Shown: positions 43,081-52,534, numbered from the stretch's first letter. The stretch: DNA of 64,000 nt from Leptospira sp. B5-022 (GCF_000347035.1 NZ_ANIJ01000023.1:54258-118257), one strand, 5' to 3'. The notes: a model not told the origin generated them from the sequence alone. Numbers and translations are program-made.

Positions 43081-44367
43081 TTACTTTTTCTTAGCCTCGT
43101 CATAAGAAGTATTCGTAGCGCCCGTATAGATCTGACGAGGTCTTCCGATCTTCATATCGGGAGATTCGATCATTTCTTTCCATTGAGCGATCCAACCCGG
43201 AAGACGTCCCATCGCGAACATTACAGTAAACATGTTCACAGGAATTCCAAGCGCGCGATAGATAATACCGCTATAGAAGTCCACGTTCGGATATAATTTT
43301 CTTTCCACGAAATAAGAATCTTTGAGCGCAGCTTCTTCTAATTCTTTAGCGATATCTAATAGAGGATCGTTCACTCCAAGTCTAGAAAGAACCGCGTCGC
43401 ATGCTTTTTTAATGATCTTAGCGCGAGGGTCGAAGTTTTTATAAACCCTATGTCCGAATCCGGAAAGACGGAATGCGTCGTTTTTATCTTTTGCTTTTTC
43501 TACGATCTTTTTCACAGGAAGACCGGAAGCTTTGATCTCTAGTAACATTTCTAACACTTCTTGGTTGGCTCCTCCGTGACGAGGCCCCCAAAGTGCGCAG
43601 ATCCCTGCGGAGATCGCCCCATACAAGTTTGCGAGCGATGAACCCACCAAACGAACGGTAGAAGTGGAACAGTTTTGTTCATGGTCCGCGTGAAGGATCA
43701 AAAGCAAATTGAGAGCTTTTACGATTTCCGGATCGATATAATAGTCTTCACTCGGAACGGAAAACATCATATTCAAGAAGTTGCTGCAATAATCCAGGTG
43801 GTTCATTGGGTGAACTGTGGGTTGGCCCAATGATTTTTTATAAGCGAACGCAGCGATCGTAGGAAACTTCGCTAAAAGACGAACCATAGAGATATGTCTA
43901 TGATCCGGATTTTCCGGATCATAAGAATCTTGGTAATAGGTAGAAAGGGAACCGATCATTGTGGACATGATCGCCATCGGGTGACCGTCTTTTGGGAATC
44001 CATTATAAAGACGTTTTAGATCTTCATGGATCAAAGTATGCATAGTCAGCTCTTTGTCCCATTCTTGTAGTTCTTTGTCGGAAGGAAGATGACCGTAGAT
44101 CAAAAGGTAAGCCACTTCGGTGAAGCTTGATTTTTCGGCCAATTGTTCGATCGGGATCCCACGGTATCTTAAGATCCCTAATTCTCCGTCCAGGAACGTA
44201 ACCGCGCTAGTGCAGGCTCCGGTATTTAAATAACCGTTATCTAATGTAATGTATCCTGTTTGCTGTCTGAGTTTGGAGATGTCTATGGCCTTTTCGTTTT
44301 CCGTTCCCGTAATGATGGGTAGTTCATATTCTTTACCGTCGATTTTTAAGATTGCGGTGTTTGCCAT
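43081..44367 (-). CDS. gltA: Citrate synthase (type II, hexameric-like)
   Basis: 428 residues, the E. coli GltA length. It condenses acetyl-CoA with oxaloacetate, the entry step of the TCA cycle. Seen: GYLNTGACTSAVTFLDGELG, ILRYRGIPIEQLAEKSSFTE, the catalytic His segment LHADHEQNCSTSTVRLVGSS, ALWGPRHGGANQEVLEMLLE with the second catalytic His, GFGHRVYKNFDPRAKIIKKA, and the Asp/Arg region VDFYSGIIYRALGIPVNMFT ending at GRLPGWIAQWKEM. All active-site residues of the family are present. ATG at 44367 follows a good AGGAG. Single gene flanked by a terminator downstream. Confidence 0.97.
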   Translation of the reverse strand: MANTAILKIDGKEYELPIITGTENEKAIDISKLRQQTGYITLDNGYLNTGACTSAVTFLDGELGILRYRGIPIEQLAEKSSFTEVAYLLIYGHLPSDKELQEWDKELTMHTLIHEDLKRLYNGFPKDGHPMAIMSTMIGSLSTYYQDSYDPENPDHRHISMVRLLAKFPTIAAFAYKKSLGQPTVHPMNHLDYCSNFLNMMFSVPSEDYYIDPEIVKALNLLLILHADHEQNCSTSTVRLVGSSLANLYGAISAGICALWGPRHGGANQEVLEMLLEIKASGLPVKKIVEKAKDKNDAFRLSGFGHRVYKNFDPRAKIIKKACDAVLSRLGVNDPLLDIAKELEEAALKDSYFVERKLYPNVDFYSGIIYRALGIPVNMFTVMFAMGRLPGWIAQWKEMIESPDMKIGRPRQIYTGATNTSYDEAKKK

Positions 44368-44521
44368 TTTTTACTCCTGTTAGATGAATGATATCGGACG
44401 AACCGGCATAAGGTAGACCTTGGGACATTGAGACGAAATGAAAGACTCGGCCCGGTCCTTAGAACTATCCTATGAATCGGAAATTCTAGACAATCCAAAA
44501 AAAAGAATCCGTTTTGTCCGC

Positions 44522-46777
44522 TCAGCGGTTTTTGTACTGCCTTAAACTTTGGTAATTATAGTAGTTCGACGTTACGATCCTGCAATAATCACGGGGTTCT
44601 TTGAGAGGAAGTTCCTCTAAAAAATGATTAAAATCTCCGTGATAATGATTCCGTTTCCATTTTCTGAGATTTCCGGGACCTCCATTATAAGCAATAGAAG
44701 CCCATTTCAAATCGTTTTCATTGGATGAGAGAAGGTATTTTAGGAATTTTGCACCCATTTGGATAGAAATTTCCGGATCAAAAAGAGAATAAGGACCAAG
44801 TCCCAAACCTTGGGCTAACCCTTTTCCGGTAGGTCCCATAATCTGCATGAGACCTCTCGCATTGGAAGAAGAGACTGCATTCTCCTTAAAAAAGGACTCC
44901 TGTCTCATGACCGCATACACGATATCTTCTTCGATCCCGAACGATTGGGAATAATGAGAAACAATATCCCTATGGGGTCTAGGATAGATCCTGGACGCGA
45001 GTTTAGAAGGAAGAAGGATCACATCATCAGGGATCCTTCTTCTTTTCATTAGATTTCTTGTATGGAAGACTGTCAGATATTGGTTACCGGTCACCTCTCC
45101 CAGGGCGGCCAAAATTTCGTCTTTTTCCTCTTCGGATGATCCGGTTTGTAAAACGTACTTATCCACGAGAGAACTTGCGTAAGCCATTTCTCCGATCTCT
45201 AAATATTCTTTAGCATTTTGTAATAGATGGTTTCCTCTCACCTTGCTATGAGCGGAATCGATCCGAATATCCAAGGAGAAGGAGTCGGGAAAATAAGCGA
45301 ATTCCAGATCTCTTCCCAGGATCTTGTCCGAATATTTGGGATCTCCCGAGGTTAAGGAAAGATATTCGAATAATGAATCCTTACTCCGAAGAGGACTATC
45401 CGGTTTCTGTATGGAAGAGATCTCCGTCGCAAATTCTTCCCGGATCACTCTGGTGTAATAAGAACCCGGAATGAATTTATAATAAGATCGTAACCAAGAG
45501 AGAAGTTCTTCCTGTTTACCCTTGGATTTTAAACTTCTCAAATACCAATAGACTAATCTACCTTTGACCGGAAGATTCGGGATCCGCTTTAGAGCCTCTT
45601 TCCAATACGATTCTTCCAGAAAATGGGAATGATCCCCGATCAAAAGATCGATCAGCTCGTCTTGTCGGATCAAATTATAAGGATTTTTTTCCAGAGAAGA
45701 AAGTAGTCCGTTAAAATATTTATCCCTTTCTCCCAAACGTTTATAAGCTCGTGCATACGCATATTCCACGGATTCGGAAGAAGAAAGATTCGTTTTTTCT
45801 AATAAATCCAAACCTGATTTTGCAAGATTTTGGTTGGAAAGTTCCACGGACATCGCCGCGGTAAATTCGGGAAAATATTCCGCAAAACTTCTATGCCTAG
45901 AAAAAATGGAAGAAAGTCTTTCCGGAAAATATTGGACTAACCCTCTTGCGGCTGCTTTCCAGCTTTCCGGCCTTTCAAACGTGGTAGAATTAAAATATTG
46001 GTGGGATGAAATGAAGGATTTTTTATCGCTGCTGTTTAAGAATGGCAGAAATAATACTCCTTTTTCCAAAGGGATCTGTTTATAAAAAGATTCTCCTTTC
46101 CAAGTCCTTAGATCCGTATAAATATCTTTTTTAACGTAAGAAGGAACATTTCCATCTTCTGCGAGAGCGTATAAAAGATTTTCTCCTTTTTGTGTTTCGC
46201 CGAATTTGTACAATGCCTTGGCGTATCTATAGTAAGCCATGGCTCCGAAATATTCTTTTTTATCCTTCTCCGAAAAACTTTCGGCGTAAACTTTTGCCTC
46301 TTTGAATTCTCCGTTTTCGTAATGAATCCTTAGTATTTCCCCGATCACATTTTTATACACCGGATCATAGTCCGGAGGAAGTTTTTTTAAATATGAGATA
46401 AGTTCGGAAGAAGATACACTTTTTCTTTTAACCATTTCCTCATACAATTTCCAAAAACTCATTTTGGTGATTGCATTCAAAGGTGGGAGAGGGTTCTTGA
46501 TGATACCCTGAAGTTCGTCCTTGGTGACGCCTACTACGAGTCTGCCCTTTAAAAGGGAAACCAGATATCTAAATTTATTTCCATGGTCTCCGTCCGGATG
46601 GTTTTCATGAAAACGTACGAGAGCATAGACCTCGGACTCTTTGGAAGGGGGCCTTTCCCGGAAAATCCTGCGTATTTTTTCTAAACTATAGGATTTGACC
46701 AAGTATTTTAGGTCGTCGTCCGCAAAAAGACTGCCGACAACTAGAAACGGGAGTAACCCCAGAATCGTTTTTTTCAT
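44522..46777 (-). CDS. slt: Soluble lytic transglycosylase (Slt70-type)
   Basis: 751 residues, comparable to Slt70 enzymes with a long helical superhelix. The signal peptide is ILGLLPFLVVGSLFA after KKT; DDDLKYLVKSYS begins the mature protein. The middle 500 residues are all-helical TPR-like repeats (VYAESFSEKDKKEYFGAMAY; YRYAKALYKFGETQKGENLL; YARAYKRLGERDKYFNGLLS). The C-terminal SLT domain has YAVMRQESFFKENAVSSSNA with the catalytic Glu at about residue 627, RGLMQIMGPTGKGLA, LFDPEISIQMGAKFLKYLL and WASIAYNGGPGNLRKWKR. It cleaves the MurNAc-GlcNAc bond of peptidoglycan with 1,6-anhydro formation, in the periplasm. Divergent from the next gene, with about 57 bp between the two start codons. 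Confidence 0.94.
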   Translation of the reverse strand: MKKTILGLLPFLVVGSLFADDDLKYLVKSYSLEKIRRIFRERPPSKESEVYALVRFHENHPDGDHGNKFRYLVSLLKGRLVVGVTKDELQGIIKNPLPPLNAITKMSFWKLYEEMVKRKSVSSSELISYLKKLPPDYDPVYKNVIGEILRIHYENGEFKEAKVYAESFSEKDKKEYFGAMAYYRYAKALYKFGETQKGENLLYALAEDGNVPSYVKKDIYTDLRTWKGESFYKQIPLEKGVLFLPFLNSSDKKSFISSHQYFNSTTFERPESWKAAARGLVQYFPERLSSIFSRHRSFAEYFPEFTAAMSVELSNQNLAKSGLDLLEKTNLSSSESVEYAYARAYKRLGERDKYFNGLLSSLEKNPYNLIRQDELIDLLIGDHSHFLEESYWKEALKRIPNLPVKGRLVYWYLRSLKSKGKQEELLSWLRSYYKFIPGSYYTRVIREEFATEISSIQKPDSPLRSKDSLFEYLSLTSGDPKYSDKILGRDLEFAYFPDSFSLDIRIDSAHSKVRGNHLLQNAKEYLEIGEMAYASSLVDKYVLQTGSSEEEKDEILAALGEVTGNQYLTVFHTRNLMKRRRIPDDVILLPSKLASRIYPRPHRDIVSHYSQSFGIEEDIVYAVMRQESFFKENAVSSSNARGLMQIMGPTGKGLAQGLGLGPYSLFDPEISIQMGAKFLKYLLSSNENDLKWASIAYNGGPGNLRKWKRNHYHGDFNHFLEELPLKEPRDYCRIVTSNYYNYQSLRQYKNR

Positions 46778-46834
46778 GCGATTCTTCTCACTTAATCCGC
46801 CTTAAAAAGGGTTCAACTCCAAAAAGGAGTCTTT

Positions 46835-48115
46835 ATGCATATATCGGTATCAAATACGGAATGGCCTGAAATAACTTTAAAACATCCGGACTTCGAAAGT
46901 AAAAAACTGGATCGAAAACCAGATACGGAAGTCCTGCGACTCAAAACAAAAATATTAGACCATTATAGCGGAAGTATCTTAACACATTTGAGGCCCTCAC
47001 ATTGTTTCAGGGCGGACTTATTCGGAAGATTCGTATTCCATTCTCCCCGTCTGGACTGGATTAGAGAAGACGGGATCACCGAAAGAGAAGAAAAACTTCT
47101 CCGCTTGTTCTTCCAAGAATTATTGGATGAGCTAAAAGGGAATCTGGTTTGGGACCCCGAGTTATTTTTCTTATGTTCCGCGTTCTTACTTTGCGAGGAC
47201 AGAATTCGAGATTACCAGGAATTGGTGGATTCTTTCGGAGAAGAGCTGAAAGAAGCAAAAGAAGGAAGAAGATTATTATACTTCTTAGGCGCAATCCCCG
47301 AGTCCGAAAGTTTTCTGAAAGAAGGTCTAGAAAGAAAAGAAAGGATCAGCTATAACCATAAACGACAAGGATTAAACCAAGAAGAGCAGAATGAATTATT
47401 CGATCTGGTAATTTCTTCCCAAGAGCCTGATCTGGCAGGACTTGCTTACTTCTATTTTAAGGATAAAAAAGAAGGCATCCGAAATATAAAAGTTTTAGAT
47501 GCGAGTATTGCGAGAAGGATCGAAGAATTTTCCAGAACGGAAGCGGATTTTTTCTTGGACCAATATTCGCTCCGGCATTCGATCCTGGATAGATTCTTCT
47601 TAGTCAAAAAATGTAAACCGAGAGACTTCGTATTTGAATGGGTCGCAGAGGAAAAAAAGAAAAACGGAAGAGAAGAACTAAAAGAAACTCTACGTGATTC
47701 CATCCAAGAAGGAAGCGACGACTCCTTATTCGAACGTTATAAGATCTTAAAAGAACAAGGGATGTCCTACACTCTCAGACCGTTCGAACTTTTGGTGCTT
47801 TGGAATTCTACCTTGGCAGGAGAATTGGATTCCGAAATGATCGGAGTCCGCGCTCAAACTCCCGGTTCCTATCTAACCCAAAGAGCGATTGCCGTCCAAG
47901 AATTTAAGGATAAAAAATTCGAGGCGTTCCGAGAGAGATTGGTCCTGACAGGAAGATTCCAATACTCTCCCGAGATGGTATATCTAAAAGCGATCTCTCT
48001 GTTAGAGACGGGTCCAGTGGAAGAAGGTGTTCAGCTTATGGAGTCCTTGGTGTATAAATTCCCGCAGTCCGATTTTTTAAGATTGGTTTTGGACAGGTAT
48101 AAAAGTAAGAGTTAA
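46835..48115 (+). CDS. Hypothetical protein, 426 aa
   Basis: I do not recognise this family. ATG at 46835 with an excellent AAAGGAGTC ribosome binding site. The protein is soluble, strongly helical and highly charged (REELKETLRDSIQEGSDDSL; RKERISYNHKRQGLNQEEQN), with a C-terminal part resembling TPR-like repeats (RLVLTGRFQYSPEMVYLKAI; LLETGPVEEGVQLMESLVYK). No signal peptide or membrane span. Divergent from slt across a 57-bp spacer, so their promoters overlap and they may share regulation; otherwise the neighbourhood gives no clue. Confidence 0.6.
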   Translation: MHISVSNTEWPEITLKHPDFESKKLDRKPDTEVLRLKTKILDHYSGSILTHLRPSHCFRADLFGRFVFHSPRLDWIREDGITEREEKLLRLFFQELLDELKGNLVWDPELFFLCSAFLLCEDRIRDYQELVDSFGEELKEAKEGRRLLYFLGAIPESESFLKEGLERKERISYNHKRQGLNQEEQNELFDLVISSQEPDLAGLAYFYFKDKKEGIRNIKVLDASIARRIEEFSRTEADFFLDQYSLRHSILDRFFLVKKCKPRDFVFEWVAEEKKKNGREELKETLRDSIQEGSDDSLFERYKILKEQGMSYTLRPFELLVLWNSTLAGELDSEMIGVRAQTPGSYLTQRAIAVQEFKDKKFEAFRERLVLTGRFQYSPEMVYLKAISLLETGPVEEGVQLMESLVYKFPQSDFLRLVLDRYKSKS

Positions 48116-48124
48116 GGATTCTGA

Positions 48125-48321
48125 TGTAGGAATTCCAACCTGGGTTTCAAGACAGCCCCCACCCTGCATTGGGATTGGGGGGCGTGGCTTGTGGGAGCGC
48201 GCATTTTCCTTATCACAAAATTCTTCCTCTGTCAATAAAATCTTCCTTTTCAAATCCATGTAGGAATTCCTACAAAATCTAAAAAATTCTCTCTCTAAAC
48301 TCCATGTTCTCTGTGCGAAAC
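48125..48321. repeat. Intergenic repeat cluster: palindromes plus a half-element of the TTTCGCACAGAG family
   Basis: The 288-bp gap 48116-48403 holds no gene. It contains an imperfect copy TGTAGGAATTCCAACC (48125-48140), a perfect palindrome TGTAGGAATTCCTACA (48259-48274), and a right-hand half of the larger repeat family ending TTCTCTGTGCGAAA (about 48307-48320) without its left arm. A C/G-run stretch (CCCCCACC ... TGGGGGGCG, 48153-48185) gives an additional GC hairpin. Confidence 0.6.
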
Positions 48322-48403
48322 TTCCTCTAATTTGAGTGTAAATTGGCTGGAGAATTTCCTTGCCTTAGAACTGTACTTCTTTTACAATTTGCCCTAAGAC
48401 CCC

Positions 48404-49174
48404 ATGGCCATCACCCAAGAACAGATCCTCGAACTCCAACGTCATCAAAAGATGATCCAGCAATTGGAGAAAATCCAAAGATTGTCCAAAAACGATGAAC
48501 AGAAGTATCGGGTCTCCCGGGATCTGGAAAAATATCGAAATCGGATGAGGGAGATTTCCCCCGAGGGAATTCCGGATAATCTCGAAACTGCCGCAGAGCA
48601 GATCCGTATGTTCCGTGAAAATCCGGACGCCGCTGGCCGCATCTTGGCCAAGTATCCGATCATGAAAATTTCTCCGAATTCTAACGATACGGAAGTGAAT
48701 CAAATCGGAACCTGGATCAACGTTTTAGATCGGGAGTATCTTCCTATATTAAATGAAACTCATATTCGTTTCGACTTCTCTCACGGGAACGAGAAGGACG
48801 GAGTGGTCAAACATATGGAAAATATCCGCCGGAACATTAAGGTTCTAACCGAGACGATCGAAGAATACCAAGCCGCCGAAAAACAGGATTTCAGAGAACA
48901 GTTAAGCCGGATGAAAAACAAACAGACCCGTATTTTTATCGCGGAAGCTTTCGAAATGTTCCAAAAGTTTAATGAATTCCTCTCCAAGGTTTTGGGCGAG
49001 TTCAAAGCGGGTGGGGGAGTGATCATGAATATAGAAGATCGGATCACTTTTAATTCTCGTTTTGAGAAGGCTACCGAGTTGGAAGGCAAATCTATTCCGG
49101 AGGCTTTGGAGGAATTTAGGGAATTCACTGCGGAAGTTTTAGATCGGATCAACGTTCCGAATATCAAACACTAG
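48404..49174 (+). CDS. Hypothetical protein, coiled-coil, 256 aa
   Basis: No family I can name. Starts MAITQEQILELQRHQKMIQQ and continues helical with heptad-like Lys/Glu/Leu pattern (LEKIQRLSKNDEQKYRVSRD; HMENIRRNIKVLTETIEEYQ; AEKQDFREQLSRMKNKQTRI), suggesting a coiled-coil or helical bundle. The C-terminal half has an acidic and Phe-rich segment (AEAFEMFQKFNEFLSKVLGE) and a Gly stretch (FKAGGGVIMN). No signal peptide. ATG has no clear ribosome binding site but ORF quality is high and there is no competing frame. Possibly a cytoskeletal or structural protein, an inference partly from the bactofilin gene nearby; not operonic with it. Confidence 0.6.
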   Translation: MAITQEQILELQRHQKMIQQLEKIQRLSKNDEQKYRVSRDLEKYRNRMREISPEGIPDNLETAAEQIRMFRENPDAAGRILAKYPIMKISPNSNDTEVNQIGTWINVLDREYLPILNETHIRFDFSHGNEKDGVVKHMENIRRNIKVLTETIEEYQAAEKQDFREQLSRMKNKQTRIFIAEAFEMFQKFNEFLSKVLGEFKAGGGVIMNIEDRITFNSRFEKATELEGKSIPEALEEFREFTAEVLDRINVPNIKH

Positions 49175-49293
49175 ATCCAAAATTCGTTTGTATCACGCGA
49201 AGGAGTAAAGTAAAAAAGATTTTGAACTTTTTATTGGGAGATGTTTACAACTTTGCGGCTTTGTGTGAAATATCTCCGAGCCTCTTGGTATAG

Positions 49294-49758
49294 ATGAATC
49301 ATACGATCAGAAAACTTTCTTCCGACGAAACCCCTCCTATGGATCTCTTACTTCTTGCAGATCCTGATCAGGAGATCATTCTTTCTTATTTGGATAGATC
49401 TTCCGTGTTTTTGATGGAGTCGGAGAAGGGAGAGTTGATCGGAGTCTACCTTCTTCTTCCCACCCGACCACAAACTGTGGAAATCGTGAATATTGCGGTC
49501 TCGGAAAAATTCCAAGGCCAAGGATTCGGAAAAAAATTACTCGCTCATGCCTCGGAAACCGCAAGGTCCCAAGGATTTCTAACTTTGGAAATTGGAACGG
49601 GCAATTCGAGCATTGCTCAATTGGGCCTCTACCAAAAATCCGGCTTCTCCATTTCTGGGATCGATTTTGGATTTTTTCTCAGGAATTATCCGGATCCAAT
49701 CTGGGAAAATGGGATCCAGTGCAAGGATATGATCCGATTGAGCCGGCATTTTTCTTAG
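49294..49758 (+). CDS. GNAT-family N-acetyltransferase
   Basis: 154 residues. Typical Gcn5-related fold: IGVYLLLPTRPQTVEIVNIA (strands 2-4), then the acetyl-CoA binding motif VSEKFQGQGFGKKLLAHASE (Q-x-x-G-x-G/A: GQGFGKKLL) and the C-terminal ETARSQGFLTLEIGTGNSSI, IAQLGLYQKSGFSISGIDFG with the usual Tyr and Lys/Gly (LYQKSGF). It acetylates an amino group of an unknown substrate. It is the only gene of this strand with a 119-bp gap on the left and 166-bp gap to the bactofilin, so it is probably monocistronic. Confidence 0.9.
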   Translation: MNHTIRKLSSDETPPMDLLLLADPDQEIILSYLDRSSVFLMESEKGELIGVYLLLPTRPQTVEIVNIAVSEKFQGQGFGKKLLAHASETARSQGFLTLEIGTGNSSIAQLGLYQKSGFSISGIDFGFFLRNYPDPIWENGIQCKDMIRLSRHFS

Positions 49759-49924
49759 GATTTTCCGGAAATTCCGGGGCATGAGTTCCTAGAAACTGCT
49801 ACAGTCCGAGACCGGAGTAAAAACCGTATCGAAACTAAAAAATTCCTTTTCCTATGCCCAGGGGGCCGTTTAGCTTGTGTTTACACCGGATCTATTCGAT
49901 CCGAGTCTATAGGATTCAGAATTC

Positions 49925-50368
49925 ATGGCACTTGTTAAGAACTCCTCCGAAGTTACAAACTCCACAATCGGCGAAAATTCCTACTTTAACGGAAAATTCT
50001 TTATCAACGGATCCTTAAAGATTGATGGAAAGTTCGAAGGAAAATCTCTCCAAGCGGAACAATTGTATATCGGAGCTTCCGGTAAAGTTCGCACAAACAT
50101 CACTGCTGCCAGCGTTATTATAGAAGGTATCGTAATCGGAAATATCACCGCTCGTAACAGAGTGATGCTTCTTCCTACTTCCAGAATTTTGGGAGATATC
50201 CGCACTCCGGAATTGATCATTCAGAATGGAGTGGTGTTGGAAGGACGTTGTATCATTTCCAGCGACCTAAAACATTCCAACAAAGACCATATCGAATTGG
50301 AATATGCTAAGGATTCCTTAACCTTAGAAAGACTTTTCGGTAAACAAACAGCAGCTAAGGAAGCTTAG
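49925..50368 (+). CDS. Bactofilin
   Basis: 147 residues. The bactofilin domain, a right-handed beta-helix that polymerises into nucleotide-free filaments, is visible as short repeated turns with small residues: FNGKFFINGSLKIDGKFEG, ASGKVRTNITAASVIIEGIV, IGNITARNRVMLLPTSRILG and IIQNGVVLEGRCIISS. Short N- and C-terminal tails (ALVKNSSEVTNSTIGENSYF; KDSLTLERLFGKQTAAKEA) flank the core, as usual. Bactofilins act in cell-shape or helical morphology and in membrane-associated scaffolds. ATG at 49925 follows AGGA. Next gene starts 17 bp after its stop, so bactofilin and pdxA may share an operon. Confidence 0.92.
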   Translation: MALVKNSSEVTNSTIGENSYFNGKFFINGSLKIDGKFEGKSLQAEQLYIGASGKVRTNITAASVIIEGIVIGNITARNRVMLLPTSRILGDIRTPELIIQNGVVLEGRCIISSDLKHSNKDHIELEYAKDSLTLERLFGKQTAAKEA

Positions 50369-50385
50369 ATCTCCGGTTTTCGTCT

Positions 50386-51360
50386 TTGGTTCCCATCCTT
50401 ATCACAGAGGGAGACCCTTGTGGGATCGGGCCGGAAATTCTTCAAAAGTCTAGGGAGAAGTTAAACACTCTCTCCCGACAAAGACAGATCCTACTTATTC
50501 GTTCTAATTCTTCTCTTTCCTATTCTGATTGGCAGGAAATCAAAGATCCATTTTCCCTTACTTCTCCTGGATTGTATCTTTGGAGAACGAGTTCACTTTC
50601 TTCTTCCGAACAAAAATCTTTGGCAATCGGTAAACCGAGTGCGACTTCAGGTAAGGCCGCTTTTTCAAGTTTAGAAGAAGCAGTCCGAATCCAAAAAAAA
50701 ATCGGCGGTAACTTGATCACTCTTCCTTTGAGTAAAGAATGGGTGATCAAAGCCGGAATAAAAAAATTCACAGGCCATACGGAATATCTGGCTGAGATCT
50801 ATCGGAAAAAAACCTACATGCTAATGGCAGGTAGAGAACTGAATGTTCTTCCTTTAACCACTCATGTACCTTTGAAGAAAGTTCCTTTCTACTTGAAAAA
50901 AATCCATTTAACCAGTTTCATTTCTGCCGTACGATCCGCTCCTATCTCGCAAGGAAAAATTGCATTCTTAGGTTTGAATCCTCATGCAGGAGAAGGTGGT
51001 AAGGTGGGAGACGAGGAGAAGAAGATCCTGATGCCGATCATTTCTAAGATGAGAAGGGCAGGATTAGACGTCACGGACCCTATCTCCGCAGACGGTGCGT
51101 TCAGCGAAACTTCCCGGGCAAAGTATTCTTTGTTTTTGGCTTGTTACCATGACCAGGGGCTCATCCCTTTTAAGATGTGGGAGGGAAAATTCGGAGTGAA
51201 TTTGACTTTGGGACTGGATTTTATCCGGGTTTCTCCGGATCACGGAACCGCTTTCGATATCGCGGGTCTCGGAAAAGCGGATCCTGAGAGTTTTCTGCAA
51301 TGTTTAGAGTGGGTGTCTAAGCCGGTTTCTGCCGAAAATGATCTTAGGAGATCTTATTGA
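50386..51360 (+). CDS. pdxA: 4-hydroxythreonine-4-phosphate dehydrogenase
   Basis: 324 residues, the family length. It oxidises 4-phospho-hydroxy-L-threonine, leading to pyridoxal phosphate by the DXP-dependent route. The N-terminus VPILITEGDPCGIGPEIL is diagnostic; others are KFTGHTEYLAEIYRKKTYML, LTTHVPLKKVP, LGLNPHAGEGGKVGDEEKK, ACYHDQGLIPFKMWEG with metal-binding His/Asp, and SPDHGTAFDIAGLGKADP. TTG at 50386 is the only reasonable start giving VPILIT. Downstream its stop codon overlaps the start of a membrane-protein gene by one base. Confidence 0.95.
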   Translation: MVPILITEGDPCGIGPEILQKSREKLNTLSRQRQILLIRSNSSLSYSDWQEIKDPFSLTSPGLYLWRTSSLSSSEQKSLAIGKPSATSGKAAFSSLEEAVRIQKKIGGNLITLPLSKEWVIKAGIKKFTGHTEYLAEIYRKKTYMLMAGRELNVLPLTTHVPLKKVPFYLKKIHLTSFISAVRSAPISQGKIAFLGLNPHAGEGGKVGDEEKKILMPIISKMRRAGLDVTDPISADGAFSETSRAKYSLFLACYHDQGLIPFKMWEGKFGVNLTLGLDFIRVSPDHGTAFDIAGLGKADPESFLQCLEWVSKPVSAENDLRRSY

Positions 51361-51824
51361 TGTTTCTCGCCCAGTCAGGTTCCTTATTACAGCAGATCGT
51401 ATTTCCCATTTTTTTAATTTGGTTTGTGGGTTTGACATTGGTGCTGATCCGAAACGATATAGAGATCATTTGGAAGATCGCTACCTTTTTCGTATTTGTG
51501 TTCTACTTCTTTCAATTTTTTCCCGAGTTAAAAGAAGCGTATGAAAGATTGTCCAAATCTTATCCTTCCGAGATCTTGAGCTGGCTTTACGGTATTCCAA
51601 GGGCGATTTACTTTTTCCTATTATTCCTATGGCCGATCGCTGTGGTCCGCATGTATTATACGGCCTCTCCCGTTTTAGCGAATATGACAGCAAGGACTTT
51701 GGTGGCAGCGACCTTGGCATATTGGATTTTCTTTTTGGCGTATCATCAATTCACAGGGCAGATCGATGAGTTCTTTAAGACCAAGTTTATCGAGTGGATC
51801 ACGATCGTTCCGACGGGGAAGTGA
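51360..51824 (+). CDS. Small membrane protein coupled to pdxA
   Basis: 154 residues. ATG at 51360 shares its A with the last base of the pdxA stop codon, so translation is coupled; a TTG at 51357 is a theoretical alternative. Four transmembrane spans: IVFPIFLIWFVGLTLVLI, IIWKIATFFVFVFYFFQFF, AIYFFLLFLWPIAVVRMYY and TLVAATLAYWIFFLAYHQF; between spans 2 and 3 is a cytoplasmic loop (KEAYERLSKSYPSEILSWLY). No family recognised. Its stop region (to 51824) overlaps the 3' end of the convergent ArsR-rhodanese gene by 26 bp. Confidence 0.6.
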   Translation: MFLAQSGSLLQQIVFPIFLIWFVGLTLVLIRNDIEIIWKIATFFVFVFYFFQFFPELKEAYERLSKSYPSEILSWLYGIPRAIYFFLLFLWPIAVVRMYYTASPVLANMTARTLVAATLAYWIFFLAYHQFTGQIDEFFKTKFIEWITIVPTGK

Positions 51825-52497
51825 AGCCGCCCTTCTTTAACCGAATCCCCTTATTCGCAAATTCCAAAGGACCTTCCGGGATACGATACGCATTGTATCC
51901 TTCTGTTCTTAAAATTTTGACTGCTTCTTCCGAGAGGACACAATATTTCCCTCTGCAATAGGCTAAGATCTTTTTACGTTTAGGAAGTTTATCCAGCCTG
52001 GATTTTAGTTCTTTAAGAGGAATAGAGATAGAACCAGGCAAATGTCCCGCGTTGTATTCGTTTTCAGGCCTCACGTCGATTAATACAGTATCTTTGGACA
52101 ATACTCGCTTTAGAAAGTCTTTATAATCTAATCCTTCCGTCTCTTGATCCGGATCGAAGAAGGACTTCATCTCCATTTGGATCTCTGCATTAAATTTATT
52201 GCCTGCAGAATAGATTGTATTGAATATTAGGATACCTGCTTCTTCTATTTGATAAAAAATGTTCCTGCCTTCTTTTCTGTCCCGGACAAGTCTTGCTTCC
52301 TTTAAGATCTGAAGGTGATGGGACGTCGAAGCGATACTCATTCCGATCTCTTTAGACATTAGATCGACATTTTTTTCCGCTTGGATTAATAGGTCCAATA
52401 GTTCGATACGTTTTGGATCGGAAAGTGCCTTTCCGTATTTTGCTAGGGAAGAATAGATAAAATTCTTAAATTCCCGCCCGGTTTTTATAGAGCTCAT
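51799..52497 (-). CDS. ArsR-family regulator fused to a rhodanese domain
   Basis: 232 residues. Residues 1-95 form a winged helix: ALSDPKRIELLDLLIQAEKN, DLMSKEIGMSIASTSHHLQI (recognition helix) and LKEARLVRDRKEGRNIFYQI. After a linker, residues about 125-220 are a single-domain rhodanese: TVLIDVRPENEYNAGHLPGS, ISIPLKELKSRLDKLPKRKK and the active-site loop AYCRGKYCVLSEEAV with the persulfide-forming first Cys (CRGKYC) and a second Cys. The fusion suggests regulation by sulfur, persulfide or thiophilic metal/metalloid chemistry; the second Cys might lock the first. It faces a methyltransferase gene across a perfect palindrome, its likely operator, eight bases upstream of its own ATG (with GAGG six bases before the ATG). 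Confidence 0.9.
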   Translation of the reverse strand: MSSIKTGREFKNFIYSSLAKYGKALSDPKRIELLDLLIQAEKNVDLMSKEIGMSIASTSHHLQILKEARLVRDRKEGRNIFYQIEEAGILIFNTIYSAGNKFNAEIQMEMKSFFDPDQETEGLDYKDFLKRVLSKDTVLIDVRPENEYNAGHLPGSISIPLKELKSRLDKLPKRKKILAYCRGKYCVLSEEAVKILRTEGYNAYRIPEGPLEFANKGIRLKKGGFTSPSERS

Positions 52498-52504
52498 AGA
52501 TCCT

Positions 52505-52534
52505 CAAATATTCAAATAAACATTTGAATATTTG
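52505..52534. promoter_or_regulatory. Perfect palindromic operator between arsR-rhodanese and methyltransferase genes
   Basis: Arms CAAATATTCAAAT (52505-52517) and ATTTGAATATTTG (52522-52534) are perfectly complementary around a 4-bp spacer AAAC. The site lies between divergent genes, next to a TTGACA hexamer (52536-52541), so a dimeric ArsR protein bound here could control both promoters. ArsR proteins characteristically bind such imperfect or perfect A/T-rich inverted repeats near the start site. Confidence 0.8.
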